A DNA stretch of 64,000 nucleotides from Paulinella micropora (GCA_019918135.1 WBZZ01001438.1:27501-91500); one strand, 5' to 3'. Shown: positions 18,424 through 27,272, numbered from the stretch's first letter. Numbers and translations: made by a program. Notes: generated by a model from the letters alone, not told the origin.

Positions 18424-18698
18424 ATGTCCGCCCTCACAAGACTGTGCGAGAAGTTTCAACAACTTTCCATTGAAGGCGAAAAAAAATCCTTCTCGTTGGA
18501 AATGTTCAAAAGGTAATCCACGACGAAATAAAAGCGATTGAAGAAATGAGAAATGCTCAACCAAACGTGTTTCACTTTGGTAAATGCAAGGGCAAAAAAA
18601 TAGAAGACATCGCCAAGATTGATAAACCATACATAGAATGGTTAGTTCGTCAACCTTGGGTCCAAAATAAAGATGAATTGAAAAAGTATTTACCGTAG
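18424..18698 (+). pseudogene. DUF3820-type protein, element 1 (fossil)
   Basis: The C-terminal part reads HFGKCKGKKIEDIAKIDKPY followed by IEWLVRQPW, matching the DUF3820 pattern (pFGKyKGk.l.dl...YLeW). The start (ATGTCC at 18424) is preceded by CTATATACACC. The intact counterpart is 50955-51242 in element 2, which has the same start context. This copy is broken. The function is unknown; related domains sit beside exonuclease domains in cellular proteins. Confidence 0.65.
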
Positions 18699-19028
18699 GA
18701 GATACATTTTACCTCTAATATTGATTTCTTTTTTTATAATTCGCAGTATTGCTTTCTGTTTGTGAAAGTCGCTAAACTTGGTGAAGTGCGGTTCTTTCAA
18801 AAGGTTGTCTTCAACTTCTACTTCTCTATTAACTTCAAGGTATTGTTGAAGGATGTCTTTGAATTGTATGAGGTCAAAGTGGTGGTCTACGTGGACATCA
18901 ACCCGCTCATATATATCGCCACTTATTTTGCATATGTATCTTGGCTCAACGAATACATCAATAGCCACGATGTCAAGATATTCTTGTATTTGCGATCTTA
19001 TGGTATTCCTGCTCGCTTCTTTTATCAC
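18690..19028 (-). CDS. Unknown 112-residue ORF, element 1
   Basis: Lies directly downstream of the DUF3223-like frame on the same strand. It is rich in Ile, Val, Glu and His (VDVHVDHHFDLIQFKDILQQ) and is followed by a charged helix. No motif is recognised. No ATG opens this frame, so it may belong with its upstream neighbour. Confidence 0.4.
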   Translation of the reverse strand: MIKEASRNTIRSQIQEYLDIVAIDVFVEPRYICKISGDIYERVDVHVDHHFDLIQFKDILQQYLEVNREVEVEDNLLKEPHFTKFSDFHKQKAILRIIKKEINIRGKMYLLR

Positions 19029-19324
19029 TCTCGCAATTTTTTAAATTTGCTAAGCCCTATGAGGTCGACACAACAATTCCACGAAAACGGCTTACCATTT
19101 ACACGAAAGTGTTTTCTCCCAGTCGTCAAATTACTTTCAACATCAATGATGCCATCTTTTAGACAAGGGTGATGAGTTATTAGGTCTCGCACTAAATTGC
19201 TATCTTCTGGGTTCAGTATTTCTCCATCGTTATATTTGCTTATCATTCTTCTTATGTGGGATTTGATGGATGCTTTTGTTAGAAACCGCCTACCTCCAAC
19301 GATGTACAACTTACGACGATACAT
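19025..19324 (-). CDS. DUF3223-like protein, element 1
   Basis: Contains NLVRDLITHHPCLKDGIIDV and HFRVNGKPFSWNCCVDLIG. This fits the DUF3223 pattern (LI..HP...ekig.gi..f.v ... F.v.G...dFSy.kC). In plants the family includes DCL, needed for plastid rRNA maturation; its role in viruses is not known. No counterpart is seen in element 2 within the window. Confidence 0.6.
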   Translation of the reverse strand: MYRRKLYIVGGRRFLTKASIKSHIRRMISKYNDGEILNPEDSNLVRDLITHHPCLKDGIIDVESNLTTGRKHFRVNGKPFSWNCCVDLIGLSKFKKLRE

Positions 19325-19328
19325 ATTA

Positions 19329-19742
19329 CTATATTATTATATTAGAAAAAATTATTACAAAAATAATTATATATTCACATAATTGATCTTCTAAGAAATT
19401 AACTATAACACTCACATTGCTTCCATTATTAACAGTCGAAACAGACTTTTGTAAAAATGTTAGATTTTCACCAGGAGAAAGTTGTATGTCGTAAGTTCGC
19501 AGGTCAATAAGCTGGCTTGAAGTAGCATTAACATACAGTTTTAGAATTACGTCCGTTATAGTGGCACCACCAAGGGCAGTCGCAGCGGTATCCTTTGATA
19601 CGATTGAAGTTTTGGTATCAATATCCGCAAAGTTCTCCGCCGTAAGTGCTCCAGTCGTTTTCACAATCCGCACTATATTAACTTTGCTGTCTTCGTTTGA
19701 TATGCTCACGAGAGATGGATAAACAATTGAATAATTGGTCAC
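19329..19742 (-). CDS. Virion-surface-type protein, C-terminal region, element 1 (fossil)
   Basis: 137 residues, beta-rich, with YSIVYPSLVSISNEDSKVN and repeated Thr/Ala strands. It matches the 3' half of 52038-52574 in element 2 (YSIVYPRRLNILNTDTKSS). It overlaps the next frame upstream by four bases. It is part of the block ahead of the major capsid in both elements, so a structural role is likely. Confidence 0.55.
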   Translation of the reverse strand: MTNYSIVYPSLVSISNEDSKVNIVRIVKTTGALTAENFADIDTKTSIVSKDTAATALGGATITDVILKLYVNATSSQLIDLRTYDIQLSPGENLTFLQKSVSTVNNGSNVSVIVNFLEDQLCEYIIIFVIIFSNIII

Positions 19743-20167
19743 ACTATTAAAAGTTGTTTTATTTTTATGCTAATAATTGGGCTTTCCGTTGTGCTAGCTG
19801 GCTCACTACCTTCCGCTTCGTTTGATATGCTTGAATTAATAGTGTTGGTGCCCTCAATAAACATACTACAACTGGCTGTTTTTAATATTTGATTAGCATT
19901 ACCAGTTCCATAATTTCTGATACAAGCCGAAAAAGGCAGGGTTGTATTTGAAAGACTAACACACACATTAGCATTCGCATACCTAATTGTATGAACCGGC
20001 TGAAATTCTCCACTTGATGGATTTTCTATGTAGAACCTTATAGCACCAAAGCCAAGATATTGAAATTTAATCTGGAATACATTCCCTTTGGTCCAATCTA
20101 TGATAGGCATAATTTTAGTACCATTACACGGGTCATCCCAGGTCGCCTGGGGAATAAGTGTCGGCAC
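19739..20167 (-). CDS. Virion-surface-type protein, middle region, element 1 (fossil)
   Basis: 142 residues with FQIKFQYLGFGAIRFYIENP and FQPVHTIRYANANVC. The same pattern (FYIENP..G.FQ.VH.IRYAN) is found near 52560-52760 of element 2. The beta-sandwich-like composition suggests a capsid-associated or receptor-binding protein. It overlaps the neighbouring frames. Confidence 0.55.
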   Translation of the reverse strand: MPTLIPQATWDDPCNGTKIMPIIDWTKGNVFQIKFQYLGFGAIRFYIENPSSGEFQPVHTIRYANANVCVSLSNTTLPFSACIRNYGTGNANQILKTASCSMFIEGTNTINSSISNEAEGSEPASTTESPIISIKIKQLLIV

Positions 20168-20598
20168 CCCACCTTTAACACTTTGTAAAAATAGAAGCCG
20201 TTAGTAAAATCACTTTCACCTATGCCGATATATGAATTATAGTCTTTCGTTTCATCAGTAGTCCATAAAGCAGTAAATCGTGTTAGAACTCCCATACCTG
20301 TTCTGTATTTAATTCTTTTTTTACTAGTCAATACAGCCTTCGCGGTCGTCTTCACATCTGTTTTAAGTTCGACCATATTAGCATTAAATAAAATGGTAGC
20401 ATCAGTTTGAGCTAATGTCCATATTCGTGTATTGATAGTGTATGAGAAAATCTTTTGTAATACTGGCGTTAATTGACCGACCAATGCTTCGCCGAAAGCG
20501 GTTTTCATACTATTGGTTTCAATGTGGCCATCGTAACCGACTTTAACATTTATGAAGTCTCCGTCAGGGTCTTGTGCTATCAAATTTCGTTGGTGCAT
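20098..20598 (-). CDS. Virion-surface-type protein, N-terminal region, element 1 (fossil)
   Basis: Begins MHQRNLIAQDPDGDFINVKV. It later has KRIKYRTGMGVLTRFTALW and YIGIGESDFTNGFYFY. The counterpart at 52826-53275 shares both blocks. Comparable 'G.G...RFTA.....GIGd..dGFfF' blocks occur in structural proteins of other viruses of protists, as far as I recall. This is a likely minor virion protein on the capsid surface. A 59-base GC-rich repeat lies 10 bases upstream of its start. Confidence 0.6.
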   Translation of the reverse strand: MHQRNLIAQDPDGDFINVKVGYDGHIETNSMKTAFGEALVGQLTPVLQKIFSYTINTRIWTLAQTDATILFNANMVELKTDVKTTAKAVLTSKKRIKYRTGMGVLTRFTALWTTDETKDYNSYIGIGESDFTNGFYFYKVLKVGCRHLFPRRPGMTRVMVLKLCLS

Positions 20599-20608
20599 AG
20601 GAGCTTTT

Positions 20609-20667
20609 GCAGAGACTCCGCCTCCGCACCTCCGTTTTTGGTGAAGCTTTTTTTAAAAAAAAGGTTC
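20609..20667 (-). repeat. GC-rich upstream repeat, copy 1
   Basis: GCAGAGACTCCGCCTCCGCA, then a TTTTTGGTGAAGC block and a T/A-run hairpin ending GGTTC. It is repeated almost exactly at 25278-25336. Both copies sit directly upstream of a minus-strand start codon. CACC/GGTG and AACCTTTTTT/AAAAAAGGTT can pair. It may be a regulatory leader. Confidence 0.6.
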
Positions 20668-20714
20668 GTATATTATCAAAAAAATAAATTAATAGTATCA
20701 AAAATTAATAATTA

Positions 20715-20757
20715 CTTCTTACTTCACTGGCGGGGTTATAGGGGGAGCAGGCCCCTA
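20715..20757 (-). terminator. Hairpin at the 3' end of the major capsid gene
   Basis: ACTGGCGGGGTTA is followed by TAGGGGGAGCAGGCCCCTA, an imperfect stem-loop. It lies just past the stop of the major capsid region on the minus strand. The same ACTGGCGGGGTTA motif stands at the 3' end of the 26262-26633 gene, there closing as GGGGTTACCCC. It may be a 3'-end or termination signal. Confidence 0.45.
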
Positions 20758-20758
20758 T

Positions 20759-22265
20759 TTAGGTTCTAGCAATGGTGCCATTCTTAACAGTTACTTCTTG
20801 CTGAGTGACGACAAATGTGTAATGATTGGCCGCAATATTTGCAGTGGTTCCGATAAATTCCCATCGTCGCTCAGTGTCTAGACTTATTCCACTGATTTCA
20901 TTTTGGTCCTTGCTCCACAGAGGGCGGGTATTGTCAAAGCTATCACACCAAAACCAGCTGTATTGATAAACATTGCTATTCATCAAAGCAGAGCCTTCTA
21001 ACTTTGGTTTAAGATACATATAGTCTTCTAGTTTTCCAGTTTGACAATCGACATTGAATTCCTGAAGTCGTGCTCCGTCTAGTGTGGTATAAAAAGTTTT
21101 TACCTTTGAGCCGAGCAGGTTGCTATTGTCGTAGGCAGTGTTCTTATTTTCGGTTGTGTTGAAAACAGAGTGATAAATTTTATTAATTCGCCGTCCGTGG
21201 CCTCTGTCAAATCTAAGTATAACATTTTGAGAAGTTGAAGGTGTGCCAACAGTATTTTTATACAAATAAGAATAATCAATGTTGAAGCTCATACCTTCGG
21301 GGCTCATTATCTTCTGTTGAATTGATTGAACGACATCGGGGTTAGTCTCGACAGCTAAGAAAAGGCTGAGATTAGTATTAGTAACATTTGAATCCGCCGC
21401 CGCAACAGTGCCACCCCCAGTAGAAAGAGCATCATTGTTATAATAAAAGATTTTGGGTGTCTGTTGCCAAACAATCCGCAAAGTCAAAATTTCTGGAAAC
21501 ATAATAGTTTTATCCAGAGCGAAAATAGTATTGTAAAGCATTCCAAGATTAATCTTAACATTGATACTCGGGCTGGCATTTTGAAAGGTGCCTCCTAAAA
21601 GCAACATTAACGAACTTACTCGTGCCAGTCTCATTCGCAATAAGGGCATCATCGTGTCGGCGGGCATTTCTAGTGGGTTGTGCCATCCAAGCCTTTAATG
21701 CGGCCTGAACCTGTGCCTTCGCAACATCAATACCCGCATCAATGTTTGCCGCCGCATTTCCTGCTACTGCCGAAGCGGTCAATGCTGTTTGTAATGCGGC
21801 CAACCTTGTAGCATCGCTAGCGGGTTGAAATGTAGTTGTAGCATTACACTTTTGAAGCATACAACCTGCTCCACTTCCATTGTCGTGGTTTTCCAAAGCG
21901 AGTAAATCATCAATGGAGGTTTCGGGTTTCCAAATCATCTTTGTGATATTTCCGACTTCGTTAATGTCGCACAGATAAACACCACCCCTAGTAATCAATT
22001 GAATCTGCCTAATTGGGGTCAAGCAGTCCATAAAGCATTTATTATAGTTTCCAACCTTCGCATCTGGAGCATAATTAAAACTCAAAACAGAGCGAGCCAA
22101 GTTAAACGGACTGCTGATAAGGTCAAAGTTGCTTTCCTGTCCTCCTGCGGTGGTTACGGTTACGTTAACAGAACCCTCACGAGGGGTAAGCGTATTCAAG
22201 CGATAAGAAGCACTGATGTAGTCAGTCCTGCTGAAATCTAGTTCGCCTCCGTGTTGTGTGGGCAT
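20759..22265 (-). CDS. Major capsid protein, element 1 (fossil)
   Basis: Two overlapping minus-strand frames (21555-22265 and 20759-21667) match the full length of the 483-residue capsid protein at 53320-54771. Shared blocks include LNTLTPREGSVNV / LNKLTAREGSADV, MIWKPE, MLQKCNA, FLAVETNPDVV, YYTTLDG-like KTFYTTLDGARLQ and SLDTERRWEF. Length and gene order fit the double-jelly-roll capsid proteins of PLVs. This copy is broken. A poly-A/T-rich leader separates it from the minor capsid gene. Confidence 0.85.
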
Positions 22266-22373
22266 TTTTGTTTTTCCTCTTTTTACGGTTGTCTTATATT
22301 TTAATATGAGAAAAAATATTAAAATAATTCGTTTCGCGGTAAATCAACAATGTCATAACAATGCCGAGCCCGT

Positions 22374-22916
22374 TTAGGTTAATTGGTTGGTCAAGTAAAA
22401 CCGATACACATTGCTTGAACTAGTAGATAACCGTTTACCATACTCCGACCCGCTTCCATCGTAGATAACAGAGCCGAACGGGATTTCATTCGCCGTGTAT
22501 ATTTCCTGTAGGACGTGATTATCACCTTCACCAACTAAGTCCGATTGTAGATACAATGTCTTTTCTCCAGTTAGAATAATTACATTTGACGACCTCAGTG
22601 TATTATTAGCAAAGAAATAAGTAGAGGACCGCTCAAACCCCATAATTTCGTGGATACGAGTTTCGTCATCAAATACAAACCGCGGTTGAATGTTAATGGG
22701 ATTGTTCGCTACGGTGAATAATAACTTGCCATCTTCTGGTTCGGTATTCGTGCTGTTGCTTGTTATTGTGTATGTGTAGTCGTTGGGGCTTTCTGCGGTT
22801 AGCACCTCGGCCAGTTTATTTTTTAAGTTGTTCATTGTGTAGTTGCCTTCAGGTATCGTGATGAGCGCCTCGTTACCATTCTCACTCAGAGTAAAAGTAT
22901 TGTAAGGACTTGCCAC
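22374..22916 (-). CDS. Minor capsid (penton-type) protein, element 1 (fossil)
   Basis: 180 residues with the opening MASPYNTFTLSENGNEALIT and then IPEGNYTMNNLKNKL. Later come GFERSSTYFF, KTLYLQSDLVGEGDNHVLQE and SVIYDGSGSEYGKRL. This matches 54965-55777. The 'NTF.l.E.....i.iP.GNYt...L...L' pattern is typical of PLV/virophage pentons. Sequence upstream to about 23080 belongs with it, including a motif like that of the element 2 N-terminus. It is broken. Confidence 0.78.
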   Translation of the reverse strand: MASPYNTFTLSENGNEALITIPEGNYTMNNLKNKLAEVLTAESPNDYTYTITSNSTNTEPEDGKLLFTVANNPINIQPRFVFDDETRIHEIMGFERSSTYFFANNTLRSSNVIILTGEKTLYLQSDLVGEGDNHVLQEIYTANEIPFGSVIYDGSGSEYGKRLSTSSSNVYRFYLTNQLT

Positions 22917-23135
22917 AGAGTAATACGATTAGGGAACATAGATATGAAGTATTTTACGATGTGTTGGGTTGTCTAGCGATTTCATATCAATTGAGTGAGT
23001 GAAATCACTGTCCGTGCCGTTTATCCTAATTTTGCTGTTGACATAGTAAATGTTGGAACTCCTGCCTCCCCTATACTCCATCGCACCTCCAATTGAGTTT
23101 ATATATAGGAAAATATATTTTTTGTTTTAATTGCT

Positions 23136-23816
23136 TCAAATAAAGGTATCAAATCCGTAGCCGTTCTGTGTTTTCAACTCCTCCGCTTCTTTTTCTTTTA
23201 AGTCTGTCCAACCGCTTGCGAATTTAAAGCGGTTCCCTTTCGACCGCTCTAACAAAAACCTAATACTATGCCACCCGCAGGTATCTGTCGTGTCTGATTG
23301 TTGTTTAACTTGATTAACCTTCATTAATAAATAACTATCGGGACGGCTTTTATCTATTAGCTGTTTCATTTGGTGTTGAAAGTCTTCTGTCGGTTTATAC
23401 AAGGCTAGCGGGTCGTATATCTCTATACTTCTATCGCCATCTAAGGAGCAGTAAACAGCAATCCAATGTGAGCCTGGTTGACTAGACTTATCCAAGTTCA
23501 TTATAAAACCATACTTCTTTCTTTTTTCTGGTTTCAGTTTGTTTATTTCGTCGCTCGCCACTGTCCCCAAATACCAATCGTGCTTTTTCATAATGTTGTC
23601 TATTTCATCCGTCATTAAACCTCTTCCTGCCCCCGCTAAGTTCTCTGGTATTTTTTGTTGCTCTTCTGGGGGTGGTTGTTGCTCTTCTGTTGGCGTTGGT
23701 TGTGGCTCTTCTGGGGGGTGGTGCGGTGGCTGGTGGTGTATCTTCTGTTGATGGTTGTTGCTCTGGTTGTATTTGGAATTCATTTGAAAGTGCTTTATAT
23801 GTGTTAGGGTCAGCAT
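23136..23816 (-). CDS. Adenovirus-type cysteine protease, element 1 (fossil)
   Basis: The catalytic region reads QPGSHWIAVYCSLDGDRSIE (His), then EIYDPLA (acidic), VNQVKQQS (Gln) and DTCGWHSIRFLLE (Cys). This is the His-Asp-Gln-Cys set of the Ulp1/adenain family that matures capsids in Polintons, virophages and adenoviruses. The N-terminal part is Pro/Glu/Gln-rich, with a microsatellite-like PPEEQQ stretch. The frame at 23605-24117 upstream corresponds to the N-terminal arm of the element 2 protein. It is broken. Confidence 0.85.
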   Translation of the reverse strand: MLTLTHIKHFQMNSKYNQSNNHQQKIHHQPPHHPPEEPQPTPTEEQQPPPEEQQKIPENLAGAGRGLMTDEIDNIMKKHDWYLGTVASDEINKLKPEKRKKYGFIMNLDKSSQPGSHWIAVYCSLDGDRSIEIYDPLALYKPTEDFQHQMKQLIDKSRPDSYLLMKVNQVKQQSDTTDTCGWHSIRFLLERSKGNRFKFASGWTDLKEKEAEELKTQNGYGFDTFI

Positions 23817-24251
23817 ACATTTTGTTTATTAGTGTATTTACTAATTCTTTTTTCTTTGATTTGGTCTTCCATTCACTTCGTTTCAAATGCTTTTTTATCA
23901 TCATCTTAGTTAATATTTTTTTAATGATATCTTCCAATTTTTTCGCACCATTTCCGCCCTGTGCGGTTAGCCCTATTAAAGCATTTTCCAATTCAGTAAA
24001 TGTCATATCCGGGGTTATGTTAAGTTCGCCCTGTCTAACAGCTATGATTTCTTGAATATAACCTTTGGCCGTTCTGCCTTCAGCATCTTTGTTTCCGTGT
24101 TCCCCCTGGTTTTCCACCCTAGTTTTTTTGCTAAACTATTGACACTAATCTGTCTTTTCTTGCCACCACTAGCAAATAAAGTTTGAGCTCTTTCTAGATT
24201 TGCTATAAATGCTTTTCTGTCCGATTCCTCCGCTTTCTGTTCTGCTTCCAT
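23605..24251 (-). CDS. N-terminal arm of the protease gene, element 1 (fossil)
   Basis: Two short frames (23605-24117 and 24042-24251) are rich in Lys, Glu and Thr. They carry ITPDMTFTELENALIGL and KKHLKRSEWKTKSKKKELVN, which correspond to NITIKELAQALKK and KKYLARKDWKHTMNKNDFVN in the element 2 protein (55958-57376). This is probably a helical arm ahead of the protease domain. Confidence 0.6.
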
Positions 24252-24278
24252 TGCTTGCTGTCTTAAATCGTCTTGTCG

Positions 24279-24911
24279 TTATTTCGCTTTATCATTCCTT
24301 CTTTTAATTTCATCAGCAAATGCTATGGCTTCTTCTTCGGACAAAACATACTGCCTTCCTTTTCTTTCCCTTTGTTTTCTTTCACTTCTTTTTAATTCAC
24401 CTTTTACTTCATTCAATGCTCTTGCTCTTACCAAAGCATCGTTAATCGCATTTTGTCTTTTTATTTCTCCGTCAATAGTAGCCATTCTTTGAGCTTGAGC
24501 TGTTTCAGTCTGTATGAGTGCGAGTTCATTTCTTTTCGTTTCGACTTCTCGCGCTTCTATTTTCTTTTGTTGTTCTTTTGCTTCTTTGTCTTTCTTTTCT
24601 AGTTCGTGTATTTGCTCATACTTTTCCAGTTTGAGTTTATCTAGCTGATTATTTACCTGATTGCGGTTCTCGTGTTCAAGACGGTTGAATTCGGACTTAA
24701 CTATTCGCTCTTTCGTCTTTTGACTCCCTCGGGGTTTGTTCATATATTTCAGAAATAGTTTAACGATTTGAAGTGTTGAAAGGTCATTCGTTTTCTCGCC
24801 AAAGTTGAGATATGCTCGTTTACCTTTCACTTTAATATATGGTCGGCCATCTTTGGTTCTGTATATCCTCGGAGGTCGTTGTTTAAGTTTCTTCTTTGGC
24901 TTACTTCGCAT
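24279..24911 (-). CDS. Long coiled-coil structural protein, element 1
   Basis: 210 residues. A basic N-terminal domain (RPPRIYRTKDGRPYIKVKG, YLNFGEKTNDLSTLQIVKLF) precedes a continuous charged coiled coil. The counterpart is 57401-58081 in element 2 with RPPRVYRNKSGKPYI and STLQIVKLFMKYL. It lies between protease and the small basic protein in both elements. A role as scaffold or capsid-interior protein is inferred from position. Confidence 0.65.
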   Translation of the reverse strand: MRSKPKKKLKQRPPRIYRTKDGRPYIKVKGKRAYLNFGEKTNDLSTLQIVKLFLKYMNKPRGSQKTKERIVKSEFNRLEHENRNQVNNQLDKLKLEKYEQIHELEKKDKEAKEQQKKIEAREVETKRNELALIQTETAQAQRMATIDGEIKRQNAINDALVRARALNEVKGELKRSERKQRERKGRQYVLSEEEAIAFADEIKRRNDKAK

Positions 24912-24974
24912 TACTACTATTATATTGAGTAAAAAAAAATTAATATAAGATTTTACATCAATCGTGTTAGTGGG

Positions 24975-25277
24975 TTAACGAAATTTTGCCGCTCCTCCTC
25001 GTTGCTTGCCGTACCCTTGCTTAATCGCAGCCTTCGCTACACGGTCCGCATAAGGCACTCCTACATCGCTGAGAAAAGTAGCACCCCTTGAAATCAATTG
25101 ATTTTTCTTGATAAACCTATTAGCATCCAATATCGCTTGTCCGACTTTTTTCCAATTTACTTTGCCTCCTGTTTGTTTCTTTTTTGAATTTCTCTTTCCT
25201 CCTGCTTGTGGCATACTGGGATTGTAGCTGATATTGTAACCTGATGGACTACTGATAATCACTGGTGATGTTGGCAT
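24975..25277 (-). CDS. Small basic core-type protein, element 1
   Basis: About 100 residues, Gly-, Lys- and Gln-rich: AGGKRNSKKKQTGGKVNWKK, then VGVPYADRVAKAAIKQGYGK and QRGGAAKF at the end. The start MPTSPVIISS at 25277 is preferred over the ATG at 25301, because the latter lies inside the GC-rich repeat. The counterpart is at 58248-58558. The composition suits a DNA-condensing core protein, like adenovirus core peptides; this is inferred. Confidence 0.6.
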   Translation of the reverse strand: MPTSPVIISSPSGYNISYNPSMPQAGGKRNSKKKQTGGKVNWKKVGQAILDANRFIKKNQLISRGATFLSDVGVPYADRVAKAAIKQGYGKQRGGAAKFR

Positions 25278-25336
25278 GCAGAGACTCCGCCTCCGCACCA
25301 CCGGTTTTTGGTGAAGCTTTTTTTCAAAAAAGGTTC
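25278..25336 (-). repeat. GC-rich upstream repeat, copy 2
   Basis: Near-identical to 20609-20667. It abuts the start codon at 25277 with no gap. TATATATAGGAACC runs up to its far end, giving a TATA-like box plus leader. Confidence 0.6.
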
Positions 25337-25373
25337 CTATATATAGTTCTAAAAAAAATAAATGAGAATAAAA

Positions 25374-26198
25374 TTACTTTAAACGAATATTGAAGTTCTT
25401 TCGTAATTCATCAGACACCGCATCAACATACAAAAAGTTAAACCGTTCTTTCGTCTCCTCGTGATATTTTTCAATAAAGTATTCCAGGTCGTAGCCAAGG
25501 TCCAAATGTTTATACACAAGCTCAATTTTATCCTGAGACTGTCCAGGAAAAATAAGACGATAGTCTAGCTGTTTAATCGCCTCAGGTCGTAAGTCGTTGA
25601 GATATTGCGAGCTCATAATCACCTTTGACTTATAGTGTCTATTTTTTTTCAACAAGTCGCTAACGGACTTATCCCTCAACCCACTACCTAAATCATCTAG
25701 CACAAAAACGACTTCTGGTGTAATGTATTTGCTCGGCCTCGGTGGTTTTTTGCCTCCCTCCTGTTTCTTCTTTTCCTCTTTTCCAAAATAAAGAAACTTC
25801 GGCTTCGGTTCTTCTTTCTCGTCCCGCACAACCTCGCCTTCTTCTTGCTCCTCGTCTGCCTTGTTTAGCTTGTCTGACTCGTAATCAATCACGCTGTATC
25901 CGTCCGTTTTCAAATATGTGTATATAGCCATTGGATTTCCCTTCTTCTTGAAGTGCTTAACCATTTCTTTGTAAATGTGGTCCTTATGTATTGTGCTGTC
26001 TATAATAACAATCCTTGTTTTTCTGTCAGTCGTTTGTTTCAGGATTTCGAAAAGTGCGGTCGTCTTACCACTCTTCTTGCGAGCGAGAAGCAAAATATTA
26101 GCAAAGGCTTCATCAAATAACTTGTAGCCCTTTGCGAGTTTTTCTCCTTCGCCGTTTTGCTTGACTGGTTTCACCTTTACATTATTGATTTTCTCCAT
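25374..26198 (-). CDS. Genome-packaging ATPase (FtsK/HerA, A32-like), element 1
   Basis: 274 residues, apparently whole. ANILLLARKKSGKTTALFEI holds the Walker A motif, and PEVVFVLDDLGSGLRD the Walker B. VIMSSQYLNDLRPEAIKQ fits the sensor/arginine-finger region. Length fits PLV and virophage packaging ATPases, which drive DNA into the capsid. A TATATATAG box lies about 25 bases upstream of the ATG. The counterpart at 58610-59428 is similar along its whole length. Confidence 0.88.
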   Translation of the reverse strand: MEKINNVKVKPVKQNGEGEKLAKGYKLFDEAFANILLLARKKSGKTTALFEILKQTTDRKTRIVIIDSTIHKDHIYKEMVKHFKKKGNPMAIYTYLKTDGYSVIDYESDKLNKADEEQEEGEVVRDEKEEPKPKFLYFGKEEKKKQEGGKKPPRPSKYITPEVVFVLDDLGSGLRDKSVSDLLKKNRHYKSKVIMSSQYLNDLRPEAIKQLDYRLIFPGQSQDKIELVYKHLDLGYDLEYFIEKYHEETKERFNFLYVDAVSDELRKNFNIRLK

Positions 26199-26248
26199 GT
26201 AAGTCCTACAACCTCAAAAAACTATATATAGAAAAATATTTTTTTTAT

Positions 26249-26276
26249 TTTACTGGCGGGGTTACCCCAGAAATTC
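26249..26276 (-). terminator. Hairpin at the 3' end of the 120-residue gene
   Basis: ACTGGCGGGGTTACCCC forms GGGG-TTA-CCCC close to the stop codon at 26262. It shares ACTGGCGGGGTTA with the hairpin past the major capsid gene. It may be a 3'-end signal. Confidence 0.4.
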
Positions 26277-26633
26277 TAAACAAATAACAATTCTTCCAGC
26301 TAGTTGGTCAGTCTCAATATTGCCATTGTCTGTTTTAAGCACTTTAAAAGTGTATTGTCCATCGGTCCAATTAATAATACCTAAGTTGTAGCTGAGATTT
26401 GAAATGTTTGCGACGTTGCTGTCGGCAAATGTTCCAATAATCCCGATGCGGTCCATGTAAAGGATTTTTGTTTTCGTCTCCGTCACGTCATTCATATAGT
26501 GTATAAACTTAACATTCATTCTAGTCGGTGTAAAGCTCAATTTAATGGTTTTGTCAAATGTCTTGCTACCATTAACCCCTCCTGGAAAATCATTACTTAG
26601 AAAAATAATCTTTTGGAATTTGAATTCACTCAT
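26262..26633 (-). CDS. Conserved 123-residue virion-cassette protein, element 1
   Basis: Starts MSEFKFQKIIFLSNDFPGG and contains TPTRMNVKFIHYMND and ILYMDRIGIIGTFADS. The element 2 copy (59550-59915) is about 85% alike by eye. It is mostly beta, with no known motif. It always follows the ATPase in the cassette and is probably a small structural protein, but the function is unknown. Confidence 0.65.
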   Translation of the reverse strand: MSEFKFQKIIFLSNDFPGGVNGSKTFDKTIKLSFTPTRMNVKFIHYMNDVTETKTKILYMDRIGIIGTFADSNVANISNLSYNLGIINWTDGQYTFKVLKTDNGNIETDQLAGRIVICLEFLG

Positions 26634-26655
26634 ACTATATTGTGTATAATATATT

Positions 26656-26882
26656 ATGTTATTAATATTATTATTTGTGTGCTCTGTGTTAGGACGGACC
26701 GCCTGCGATTTCTATTCACGGGTCAGTGAGAAAAAAATGAAAGTTGTGTGTGGTGTATTCAAAAAGGAATAAAAACCAAATTTAAATGTGTGTATAAACC
26801 TTTTAGTGATTGGTGTGTTAGTTTTGATGAAGCCATTCCTTTAATGTGCTCAGGTAGTGATGCTTCTTGGTATAAAACTTAA
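26656..26882 (+). pseudogene. Small secreted Cys-rich protein, element 1 (fossil)
   Basis: The start MLLILLFVCSVLGRTACDFY is a signal peptide with a likely cut after SVLG or GRT. The later part carries FKCVYKPFSDWCVSFDEAIP. It runs opposite to all its neighbours and is shared with 59938-60186 of element 2. This copy is broken. The function is unknown. Confidence 0.6.
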
Positions 26883-26894
26883 CTATATGAATGC

Positions 26895-27116
26895 TCATTT
26901 CTTACTTGAAGAAGGCGATGGAAGGCATATTCCAATCAATAGTGTTAAAATACCTACATAAGTGTTGGCTGTCTCGCACGGTAAGTTCTTTTCAGACAAC
27001 CTCACGATACAAAGGGTTATAATAGCGATAAGGATACCCATTTGAAACAGATACTTAATAAGTCGGCTGTCAGTCGGTCTGTTTTTTATACAACAACAAT
27101 TCCAGTTATCTTCCAA
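26895..27116 (-). CDS. Two-helix membrane protein, element 1
   Basis: A CCCIKNRPTDSRLIKYLF head is followed by two hydrophobic segments: FQMGILIAIITLCIVRL and TYVGILTLLIGICLP. The element 2 copy (60175-60393) is about 90% identical, more than the capsid proteins. Upstream on the same strand, a proline-rich short frame (PPPPLIDMADGELTPELKNR) is shared by both elements. It may be an internal-membrane or holin-like protein; this is speculative. Confidence 0.6.
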   Translation of the reverse strand: MEDNWNCCCIKNRPTDSRLIKYLFQMGILIAIITLCIVRLSEKNLPCETANTYVGILTLLIGICLPSPSSSKK

Positions 27117-27272
27117 TTCGTGCTCTACTTTTTTTCTTCATTCTTCAATGAAATATCCAAAACACGGTTCTTCAACTCTGGTGTTAGTTCGCCATCTGCC
27201 ATATCAATGAGTGGAGGTGGAGGGTGTAATCTAGGGGGCATTGTAATTACGGATTTCTGCTAATTGGTTTTT

